From Chondrus crispus (taxonomy: Eukaryota > Rhodophyta > Florideophyceae > Gigartinales > Gigartinaceae), in assembly GCF_000350225.1 (NCBI RefSeq), contig NW_005178479.1, forward strand, positions 217,819 to 281,818: a stretch of DNA of 64,000 nucleotides, given 5' to 3'. The notes under the pieces are model-generated. The model was given only the letters and a program-made list of their open reading frames with translations. It was not told the origin of the DNA and did no database searches. Shown here in pieces: positions 21,754 through 31,236 of this stretch. A program made the translations under genes and the position numbers. Numbering within the stretch: the stretch's first letter is position 1; the number at the start of each line of letters is the position of its first letter.

Positions 21754-24403
21754 GGGTCTTCGTTACCAAAACCCCACAAATATCTTCTCTCCTTCCACTC
21801 ACGCCACCCTCCGAACACCATCACCACGCCCATCACCACGCCCATCACCACGCCCCTTCAACCCCGCCTTCCCACCGCCCTCACCGCCTCGCGAGAGGTA
21901 TCGCAACTTGCATCCCCCATCACTCCATTACATACTGTACGATACCTGACCCCACCGGAGATAAACTTTACCGTACCAAACTATCTCCGCCACCCCCCAT
22001 GCTTCGCGCGAGATCCCCATCTCCGACACCGGGTTCCATACACAACAACATGTTGTCAACAACTCCCTGCAAAAGCCTGCCGCGCCCCGCCCGCATCTCT
22101 CCCCGCATCATCCCGGGACCGGGCCCCCCCGGACCCGCGCCCACGCATGCCCACGCATGCCCCGCCTCTACAAGTCCAGCGTGGCAAAAACGCCCCGAAA
22201 ATCGCAACCCCCACCCCACCCTACAGCACCCTTGAGTGGTACACGTTTACCGCCGCGCCTTACTGTCCCCGCGGCATCGCCATGCGCCCTCGTCACACCG
22301 ACTCACTCACTCACCCGCCCACCCGTCTGCCCCCTCACGCCGACGCCCCGCCATCAACGCACACCCGCGCCGCGTCACGCTCGCCGTTAGCAAAACCGCC
22401 CTCGCCGCCCCCGCCATGCCCGCGAAACGCGAAACACCTCCGCTCGCGCCCCGCGCGCCCGGCCCGTGGACACCCATAGTTTTGGTTTTATTTTATTTAA
22501 AAGTCTACTTATTACTGCGCGCCGCCGTCATGTCCGCGCACGCCCCCCTGCCCCCCGGAGAACGGCCCGTACAGTCGTGACACGGGGGGCCGCCGCGGGT
22601 GCGCACGAAAACAAAAACGAAGCCACGACAATAAAAAGAGCCATTCCCCTCAAGAAAAGAAAAGCGCCTGTTAGGACTGGCCCATGCGTGACATGTGTCC
22701 CTCGTTCCGCATCGCCCGTCACCCACAAACCTCCTCAACCTCATGCACCTACAAGTATGGATCTGTCAAGGTCCATCTTTGCTACGAACAACGTCCTTGT
22801 TCTTTGATCACACACACTGGTGCACCTGGTGCGCTGGCTGTGTTATAAGCCGTGCGCTGCTACCTGACTGCCACGTTTGCATATCCTGAGGAGGACATAC
22901 CAAGGGTACGGGTCCTAGTTTCTGAATTGAGGGCCGACCCGCGGCGCGTGAGGAGTCGCCACTTTTTGCAACACCAGTGCAAGTCTAGAACGGAACTGAC
23001 GAACAACAACAACAACATGTTGACATCGTACCGTGCAAGCACATTTGTGGTATTTCACAGAAATACGCAGGTGAGGTAGGAAAAATAAAGAGAATTTTAT
23101 GTTCGTCAACCCTTCGACCGGATTGATATCTCGCAATGATAGGGGCTCGTGTGATCGAGTCACTCCACCTGCGGCATGTCGAACACTATTCTGTCTGTCT
23201 CTCCTTCTTCCTCTCTCGCTATCCGAGAGAGGGCCTTGCATAGAGGCAGAGAAAGAGGCAGAGAAAAAAACAGGCAAGTGCATCTACCTTACAGTAGTGC
23301 ACAGAAGTGCACACGTAGGTCGCTAATTTCTACAACATTTGTACTGTACGACGGGCAGGTCTGGCATGCACCAATCGTCTCCCAAGAACACACCCCGGGC
23401 TCCTTTAAGAGCGAAGAAGGGCAAGATGTTTTGACATGATGTCATTTGAATGTCAACATTCCATCCACGTGGTTCATCTTGTGTGCAACGTGTTCGACGA
23501 ACGGTCGGCCTCTTCCTTGGAAGAGTACAAAAAAAAAAGGCAGATTTTGCGTTTAGGGGGGCGATCAGGTGCATTTTGGTGGCAACAGACGGGTGAAATT
23601 GACTTTTCTGTTGTGAACAGGGTCCGAATCATGAATTGTTTTTGCAAGGGCGGGGCGAAAGGAGGAAGGAAAAACAGCAGCATGATGGACCCGAAAACAT
23701 ACTGTACACGACACGTAATGTACTGCTTGAAAGGGGTTTTGAGAGATCCCTGCGAGACGTTGTTGACAACACGATTGACATCAATCGTGGACTTCCAGCA
23801 ACCCCAAAGATGAGCATTGCCGGAGTCGAGGAAGAGGCATGGTCGCAGTAAATATGCGGGGTTGACTTGAACAGGCCAGACAGAACCCCGGTTATGATCG
23901 CGAGAGAGTGGACGCACGCCAACAAAAAGGGATCAATCAGAAACAGGTTTTCGCAACGTGTAGCCGCACTACAGTACTTCTGTCCCTCGAGGCATGTGGA
24001 AGAAGCATGTGTGCAGAGTCTGCACACCCGCGATTTCATTAAATCATGTTTTTGGGCGCAATTGCGCGCAAAAACTGCCAGATAATGCTGCAAAATGAAA
24101 AAATCACCACTTCGGCCTTCTTCAGGCGACCCACCGATAATCGCGATCAACCATCGAAATCGAGATCCCCCATGCCTTCCTAGGGTCCCTGTAGCCCATC
24201 TCCATCATGGCGATGTAACGTGTAAGTCGTGGCTACCATTGTCTGAAGTCGTTTCTTCATGAAGAATCATGAAGTTTCTCAGTTTCTGCATGAATAAACA
24301 AGCAAAAAGCAAAAATGAAAAAACAACCCGAAATCGCGGGTGCAGACGCGCAGCTCTTTACAAAAACCATGGGCTGTTGGGCCGTGATCAAAATACTGCA
24401 AAA

Positions 24404-24913
24404 CTAGTGTCTAGACGACCGGCAATTTGCCTCATATGAGGTCAGGCTTGGCCTCATATGAGGCCGGGTTTTTTTTTGCAAAAAAATATACATTAAATCG
24501 AAATTTTATAAAATCAGTTTAGACACCATTTCTTTAACCAATATTCCCTCGGCAATAGCTTCCTGCAAAACATCGAGATAGCAGTTGTGAATACACAGAA
24601 ATACTAAGAATCTAACATAGTTTCAACTATCGGATGACATTTTAAACAGGCGTTTTGGTTTCGAAGATATCAACAAAAAACGTTTCGATGTTCTTTAAAA
24701 AAGCTTCTTCTTTAGGTATTCTCAAAAAGCCTGGAAAGGACGTGAAGATCTCACCAAGCTCCACCCTTCCACAGCGCAGAAGTCAACTGCGGTGGCGAGA
24801 GTATCTTTTTCCATTTTGTTCAGCTAGCACAAGTCGAGAAAAATTAAGTTGAAAAGTGACCTCATATGAGGTCAAATGGCCTCATATGAGGCCATTTGTC
24901 ACCTAGACACTAG
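24404..24913. mobile_element. 510-bp TIR element with CCTCATATGAGG repeats
   Basis: Bounded by CTAGTGTCTAG (24404-24414) and its complement CTAGACACTAG (24903-24913). Each end carries two subterminal palindromes built on CCTCATATGAGG: 24430-24441 and 24450-24465 on the left, 24858-24873 and 24878-24893 on the right. The interior is AT-rich and non-coding. This is the architecture of a non-autonomous DNA transposon with subterminal binding sites. No clear target duplication is seen. Its right end is 36 bp from the stop codon of the next gene. Confidence 0.65.
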
Positions 24914-24948
24914 AAGGCGCGGCAGCGTTGGTCGCGTGCGCCCAACGC

Positions 24949-26421
24949 TCACCACTGGCTGTCGTTCGCCGGCTGGCCCGGCGAGGGCGCAGGCGCGGCG
25001 AAGCCGGACTGGCCTTGCGTGGGGGCAGACGTCACGAAGCCGGGCTGGGCGAACTGCTGCGAGGCGTACTCTTGCGGCTGACCATACTCCTGCGGTTGAC
25101 CATACTCGTGCGGCGCGGCATATTCGTGCGCGGCATATTCGTGCGCGGGCACTGCGGCGACGGGAGCCTGGTGCAATGCCGGGTTGATTGGCGGCGGCGG
25201 CGCGGGGACGACGAAAGTGCCCTGCGACGGGTCGGAGGGGACGTCGCTGGGTGCGGGGTTCGGGCTCACGGCCGCACGCCACGGGTCGGAGGTGACGGAA
25301 TCGGGGTTGCCGCTGTCGTTATCTGGAGTGTTGATGAGTGGCTGGGTGGCAAACGCGGGGTTCAGCGAGGCCGGGTTGGGCGGGACGGGAATCTTGCGCT
25401 TCTTGCGGCGGCGGCCCTGAATGATGAGCGCGATGATAGCGGCGACGAGCAGGAGGGCGACCACGGCGCCGACGGCGATGCCGACGATGACACCCGTGGA
25501 GAGGGATGAGGACACCTCCTCGTCCCTGATGTTCTCGGTGACCATAATCTCCAGGCCCTCCTCTTGCAGATCCTCGAGAGCCTCTGTGAAGACGGAAATG
25601 CGTAAGAAGACGTGGGACGCCTTCCGCGCGCACGCGAAGTTCTGCGTGACGCCGACCACGACCGGGAGCTTGTCGGGGTCGTATTGCAGCAGCGGGGCGC
25701 CGAAATCGCGGAAGCTGAGTCGGGGGGTTAGTATGTGGAAGGGCGCGAGAAGCGAAGGTCCGGAGGGGAGGTTGTGCATAGCTTACCAAGGCCCGCAGGA
25801 GTCCTTCTTCTTGTATCCCGCGCACAGGGCCACTTTAAAGTCGGGGGGTGTTTCCAACTCGCACTTGTCGTTCTCGAGCACAGGGATGTCGGCTTGTTTC
25901 ATAATTCCTCTCATGCCGTCAGCTGTGGCGTCGTCGTCCTCGCTTGTGGCTCCGAAGCCCACAACGCGTGCATAGGTGTTGACACGCGGGACGGCGAGGG
26001 CGACATTGACGCTCAGCGGTTTCCCGGCGGTGGTGTTCAAGCGCAAGAGCACGATGCTGGATTTACCGCCGCCGGCCACGGAGACCTCCCTGATGAAGGT
26101 CTGGGTGACGGCGAGGAAGTCATCCGGCATGGCGTCGGCGAGGTCGCGCACGCCGATGACGACGCGCGACATGTCGAAATCGGCACATTGCGAGGACGTC
26201 AGGACCCACGACGGGCTGATTAGCGCGCCCGTGCATACGTAGTCGTCGCCGGAGAAGATGGCGGCGATGGACTCGCGCAGGTTGTCCGAGGCCGTGTCGG
26301 CGTTGGCCAGACGCACAGGCGGCGGATCGATGCCCGGGAAGCGGTCCGGGCACTGCGTCGAGCGCTGCTGCGCGAGCGCGAAGGCGGAAGAGAGGGCGAA
26401 GAGCAGGAGGTGGATGAGCAT
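24949..26421 (-). CDS. S1-fold membrane pseudoprotease, two exons
   Basis: Exons 26421-25787 and 25714-24949 (intron 72 nt, GTAAGC...ACTCAG) encode 466 residues. A signal peptide (1-18) precedes a chymotrypsin-like domain. All three catalytic positions have changed: His is Gln78 (LTSSQC for LTAAHC), Asp is Ser122 (SSIVLL for D-I-A-L), and Ser is Phe216 (RDFGAPL for GDSGGPL). The intron splits the codon for the conserved Cys212 before this motif, and splicing restores it, supporting the model. A membrane span (GIAVGAVVALLLVAAIIALII) follows near residue 325, then a KKRK stop-transfer and a Pro-rich tail with HEYAA and GQPQEY repeats. It is probably a non-catalytic surface receptor or scaffold; that role is inferred. 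Confidence 0.82.
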
Positions 26422-27068
26422 GGCGGTGGGTGCGGGGGAGATGGCGACGCGGAATCTGGCTCCGAGTGGGGAGCATACAAGGATGAGTAGAGTACGGGTA
26501 CGTTGTACGGTTTCAGTCAGTGATATTGCGACACTGTATTGTTGCCCGGGGTCGTAATACTGAGGCACGCGTGTCACCGCGCTGTGATTGGCGCATACAG
26601 CGGAGGTGTATCCCGCGCCCCAGTGCGCGGGGGCCAAGTGGCGTAGCGCTCCTCCTTGACGTGTACGGGACCATATGCCTTGCTGTATGCTCGTCGCCTG
26701 CACCCGGTTGGGGCACAGCCCCCTTGCTCTCCTCCCATTCCTCCGGGTTCTCTAAGTTTGTTTAACTTAATGTGTACCTTATCATATACCTTACATCTTT
26801 ATTTACAACAGAGCTAAGACCCTCGTTCCTCCCTCCCCTTCTTCCTCCCCCCCCCTTCTTCCTCCCCTTCTTCCTCCCCTTATTCGTACTTATCTCTCTG
26901 CTTAACCGCAGTGTTGGAACACCTCCCGTCGACTTCCCCCATGAAATTGAACTCAAGAACCTCCTGAAGTTGGCTTGGCCATTTTCTTCCGACTGCTGTG
27001 AAGTTTGATAAGAAGATCTTCTCTGTAGCTCGTGCCACGTTTGATCATCTTAACGTAGTATTTCATTC
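26422..27068. other. Intergenic to gap edge
   Basis: Promoter side of the pseudoprotease, then CT-rich tracts (26830-26880). Any 3' end of the next gene is hidden by the gap. Confidence 0.45.
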
Positions 27069-27955
27069 NNNNNNNNNNNNNNNNNNNNNNNNNNNNNNNN
27101 NNNNNNNNNNNNNNNNNNNNNNNNNNNNNNNNNNNNNNNNNNNNNNNNNNNNNNNNNNNNNNNNNNNNNNNNNNNNNNNNNNNNNNNNNNNNNNNNNNNN
27201 NNNNNNNNNNNNNNNNNNNNNNNNNNNNNNNNNNNNNNNNNNNNNNNNNNNNNNNNNNNNNNNNNNNNNNNNNNNNNNNNNNNNNNNNNNNNNNNNNNNN
27301 NNNNNNNNNNNNNNNNNNNNNNNNNNNNNNNNNNNNNNNNNNNNNNNNNNNNNNNNNNNNNNNNNNNNNNNNNNNNNNNNNNNNNNNNNNNNNNNNNNNN
27401 NNNNNNNNNNNNNNNNNNNNNNNNNNNNNNNNNNNNNNNNNNNNNNNNNNNNNNNNNNNNNNNNNNNNNNNNNNNNNNNNNNNNNNNNNNNNNNNNNNNN
27501 NNNNNNNNNNNNNNNNNNNNNNNNNNNNNNNNNNNNNNNNNNNNNNNNNNNNNNNNNNNNNNNNNNNNNNNNNNNNNNNNNNNNNNNNNNNNNNNNNNNN
27601 NNNNNNNNNNNNNNNNNNNNNNNNNNNNNNNNNNNNNNNNNNNNNNNNNNNNNNNNNNNNNNNNNNNNNNNNNNNNNNNNNNNNNNNNNNNNNNNNNNNN
27701 NNNNNNNNNNNNNNNNNNNNNNNNNNNNNNNNNNNNNNNNNNNNNNNNNNNNNNNNNNNNNNNNNNNNNNNNNNNNNNNNNNNNNNNNNNNNNNNNNNNN
27801 NNNNNNNNNNNNNNNNNNNNNNNNNNNNNNNNNNNNNNNNNNNNNNNNNNNNNNNNNNNNNNNNNNNNNNNNNNNNNNNNNNNNNNNNNNNNNNNNNNNN
27901 NNNNNNNNNNNNNNNNNNNNNNNNNNNNNNNNNNNNNNNNNNNNNNNNNNNNNNN
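27069..27955. other. Assembly gap (887 N)
   Basis: Run of N that removes the 3' part of the S1-like gene starting at 28422. Its right edge (27957-27990) is, on the plus strand, similar to minus-strand coding sequence of the neighbouring pseudoprotease. Confidence 0.99.
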
Positions 27956-28422
27956 AGGGCATGAGAGGATTTATGAAACAAGCGGACCTCGTTGTCCACG
28001 CGCGCGGGCGCGGAGCCCGTGCCCGCGGCCGAGAAGTCGGCAAGGCTCGCCCCCAGCAGCAGCACTTTGGACGTGGGCGTCGCGTCGCACAGCGCGGCCG
28101 TGAGCACCAGGCGCGCGGAGAGGAGGACGCCGGAGCACGGCGACTTCCACGTGGCTGTGGATTCGTTGTACGTGAAGATGGCGGCCAGGTACGGGAGCAG
28201 GTTGGGGGACGCGCCGTCGCCGTTGAAGATGCGCGACAGGGAGGGGAGCGTGCGAGGTGGGTCCTGGGAGAGCCTCACCGGGCAGCGGTCGGACCGCGCG
28301 GAGGCCGTGGAGAGGCGCGACGGGAAGGGGGAGAGGCCGGAGAGGGCGGCGCAGGCGAGCGGCGCGAGCAGCGCTAGAAGGATGGCCGCGGCCGCAGCGC
28401 GCCGGGCGGGCGGGCAGATCAT
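27956..28422 (-). CDS. Partial S1-like membrane protein, His lost
   Basis: The first 155 residues are seen: a signal peptide (MICPPARRAAAAAILLALLA, to about residue 26), then an S1-like N-terminal domain. At the activation site the usual R-IVGG is R64-IFNGD, and the catalytic His motif TAAHC is TAALC (Leu111). The rest is lost in the gap, so Asp and Ser cannot be judged. The last residues before the gap (about 142 onward) may come from an inverted junction rather than this gene. It belongs to the same family as the proteins at 18.9, 24.9 and 31.2 kb and is probably a second non-catalytic member. Confidence 0.65.
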
Positions 28423-29381
28423 GTCGGGGGGGCGAGGGGGCGGGGGGGGCGCGCAGGGATGAGTGTGATTGCAAAGGATGGTCTTCAGGCCTTGTCAGGG
28501 AGAGAGGGGGGCAAGGAGATGGCGCGGGAGTTGCAATGCGGGCATGGCGCGCATGACAAAGGTCAGTGATGTAGCCACCGATGAGGGAAGGTAAGGAGGG
28601 GGAACTAACAGGAGCTTATTGGGGAGTAGGGGCATAGCGCGCCTCTCGCTCTTGAGACAGTAGGAACTACCGGGTAACAAGCTCCCGTGATTGGGTAATG
28701 ACCCTGCTAGCTTCGGAGTAGGATCCTAAACTTTTTTAATGCTATTCCACCATACCCACTTCGCGGCATCGCATTCAAGGTCCGTCGGCGTTAAAAATCA
28801 TCCTGCTTGACCTCCACACTCCGCCTGCTGCTCTGGAAAGGGCTCGCTGATTGAAGAATAGGAAAGAAGAAGGCCGCGATGCAATTATTATATATGGTAA
28901 TATTTCATTGGCCAGATCTAAAGGTCTAAGGAGGGTCTAAGGAGGGTTAGATTAGAGTTTTTCGGACATGGTGCAGTACGCTTCCGCACAGGTCTAGGTA
29001 ATCTATTCGAGTGTCACCTGCAGCAGCAAGCCTGATGTCGCCAGAACCCCCCCTCACTCTCTAGAGGAAGAGGAATCCAGTGTTACAGTGCTGTACCTAC
29101 CGTACGTCTACACCTGGACATGATAGCACGGCTATCAAAACTTGATAGGCACGGCTATCAAAACAACGCAGTCTAGTTCGTGTTTTCACCTATCAAGAGA
29201 GTACAAGGGTCACTTTATTTAGAACACTTTCTACATACTGGAGGTGAGACGGTTGGTTCCAGGCGAGGATAGAAGAAAGATAGTCACTCTATTTCGGCCG
29301 CAGCTTTGATAAGTTTTGTAACTGTTTTGAGCTTGCAGTAAATACAGTAAAATTTTCCTTCTATTCATCGCAGCAAATAGC
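28423..29381. other. Intergenic, nothing coding seen
   Basis: Contains a short duplication GTCTAAGGAGG near 28922-28945 and two copies of GCACGGCTATCAAAAC near 29126-29166. No gene recognised. Confidence 0.45.
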
Positions 29382-29464
29382 GTTCGTGTAGTATAATGGT
29401 TAACCAAGCCGCTGTATATTTCGCTGTCACCGAAGAGATCCGGGTTCAATTCCCGGCACGAGCT
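29382..29464 (+). tRNA. tRNA-Asp(GTC) with 11-nt D-arm insertion
   Basis: Acceptor 29382-29388 pairs with 29457-29463 (one G-U). The D stem GTAT (29391-29394) pairs with GTAT at 29414-29417. The anticodon arm is TTTCG-CTGTCAC-CGAAG with GTC at 29426-29428, and the T arm is CCGGG-TTCAATT-CCCGG. Between A21 and G22 of the D arm lie 11 extra bases (29403-29413, ACCAAGCCGCT); removing them gives a normal cloverleaf. Ectopic introns at such places are established for red algal tRNA genes. The discriminator would be T rather than the usual G for Asp. A T7 terminator lies at 29476-29482. Confidence 0.85.
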
Positions 29465-30183
29465 TGCTGTCAAAGTTTTTTTGGGCACCTGAACTTCAGG
29501 CATGCTTTGCATTCGCTGCCTGGGAAACGAGAAAAGCAACGTGCACCAGCGCGAGGGTCGCCAAGTTGGCGTTTTTCTTTCGCAACCGTTAACTCCAACT
29601 CTGCGCACAGCCGTGTTCTTGCATGAGTCTGAAACGTAAGGCAGTAGACACAGCCCCCGCCAGCGCGGGATATAGCATGAGCCTTGACTATTTTTTGGAG
29701 TGCGCAGGGCTACAATAGATACAACTTTGGTGCGTTCCAATGGGCTCTGCACATACAATGGTAGCCACTGGAAACTATCGAACGCCACTCCACTTGCCGC
29801 CGGGTGAGAGAGGATGTATCGTCGAGGGGTCGCGTGGAAATTGTGCAGAGAGGACGACGTACGGCAAACGCCTGAATTCGTATCGCACGCTTTCGATGCT
29901 CCTACTGAACATCGGCGTTGCGCATTGGCATTCTTGACTGCTCTATGTGCCGAATGTGCGCCCCTGTTCTTCTAATCGGTATCAAAAAAGAGTGGGGACA
30001 GGCATATCAATGATGCAAGGCAGTAATCGTTGTGGGTGGTACTGCAAGCACAACTCCAAACTCCAAACGGAGAAACAAGGCGAGGAGACTCGGTCAACCT
30101 CCCAGGTTGGCTGTTGCCCTTTGTAGAAATCGTATATTGTAACGGTAATGAAAGGCAAAAAGAGCAAAAAAGAGATGTAGGGA
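29465..30183. other. Spacer between the two tRNA genes
   Basis: About 720 bp with no open frame of recognised type. Confidence 0.45.
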
Positions 30184-30256
30184 TTTCCCATGCGGGGCTT
30201 GAACCCGCGATCTTCCCGGTGAAAGCGGGACATCCTAACCACTAGACCAATGGGAA
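30184..30256 (-). tRNA. tRNA-Glu(TTC)
   Basis: The minus strand folds into a standard cloverleaf: acceptor TTCCCAT/ATGGGAA, D arm with AGTGGTTA, anticodon arm TCCCG-CTTTCAC-CGGGA with anticodon TTC, T arm GCGGG-TTCAAGC-CCCGC, discriminator A. It has no intron. A T6 run follows on the minus strand about 14 bp downstream. Confidence 0.95.
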
Positions 30257-31236
30257 CTCTTCCTGATGATGTTGGGGAGGGAAACCTCATAGGATTTATT
30301 CACAAAGAAAAGAGTCGACAGACGGCAAAAAAGCGCACCCTAATTTTTAGATAAATTTTGAGGGTCTACCCATGTGTGCTCCAAACTGTAGCATTATATG
30401 CGGGAGAGCGTGGAGCACATCGGCACAATATCACTGCATTACTCTTTGTGTAGGAGGTGCATGTGTGGCGGTTATCTAGAGGAAGGGTGTGGTGTGTTGG
30501 TAGTGCGTGCGGTCAGTACAGTAGGTACCGAACGGTACCCTTTCGGTACCCCTCAATAGTTCGCCCCCTTGCCAGGATCCGCAGATACGAACTATTATGC
30601 TCGCCTTGCTGACAGTTTTAGGGAGGGCGGTGGCGACCATAACGGTCTATATCAGTACACGTGTGCAGGGAGAAGGCTGACATCGTCCGAAAGGCGAACT
30701 ACTGTACAGTATTGACTTGCGTAAACTATTGAGGAGCCCCCCCCCCCGTACCCTTCGGCACGTACCCTTCAAGGGTAAATTTACGTGGTGTGTCTCATGC
30801 GGCTCATGGCCTACAGAAGCAGGGCGCAATGCGGAGACCGGATGGGACGTGGCACAAAACAAAAAACCGTGCTTACAGCGCCTGCCAGCTCGATGCGGAC
30901 GAACAGCGGCGTGACAGCACGGCGGGCCTTACAGGCATACCAGATCGGGAGAGAAATGAGGATGGGCGCACGTAGCGTGCACAATAATGCCGCACTTGCT
31001 CGCGGCAGGATACCTCAACGGGCGTCGCATTGCTGTCCCGCGCGAAGAAAACAGACCCGCCCCTTCCCAGCATCCCTTTTCTCCCTATCCCATCCACACG
31101 TGGCCCACTCTGCGCCTTACCTCGCCGCCATCCGAAACAGACATCAACCACCGCCCTCTTCTAAACGCCCCACTAACTTCCTCCCGCTTGCTCCTCCGCG
31201 GCACCTCCCCCCCCCCCCCCCGCCGTAACACGCTGG
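30257..31236. other. Intergenic with GTACC palindromes
   Basis: Holds GGTACCGA...TCGGTACC near 30531-30557, TACCCTT-C-AAGGGTA at 30763-30777 and a C-run at 31209-31221 before the downstream protease gene. No supported gene. Confidence 0.45.

Larger units (their letters stand above)
20441..24403. other. Long intergenic stretch, no supported gene
   Basis: Nearly 4 kb of low-complexity, C-rich and repeat-bearing DNA. Open frames of up to 178 codons here are His/Pro-rich or lack domains. Distinct structures are listed separately: palindromes at 20492-20523, the GC minisatellite, an inverted repeat at 20709-20756 and a long hairpin at 21613-21753. Confidence 0.5.

Noticed and set aside
21699-22235. 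178-codon plus-strand frame with His/Pro repeats
   Set aside because: Starts inside one arm of the long hairpin and translates CACCACGCC repeats; low complexity only.
23629-24150. 173-codon minus-strand frame with a hydrophobic stretch
   Set aside because: Overlaps other frames of similar length in AT-rich DNA; no domain and no plausible start context.
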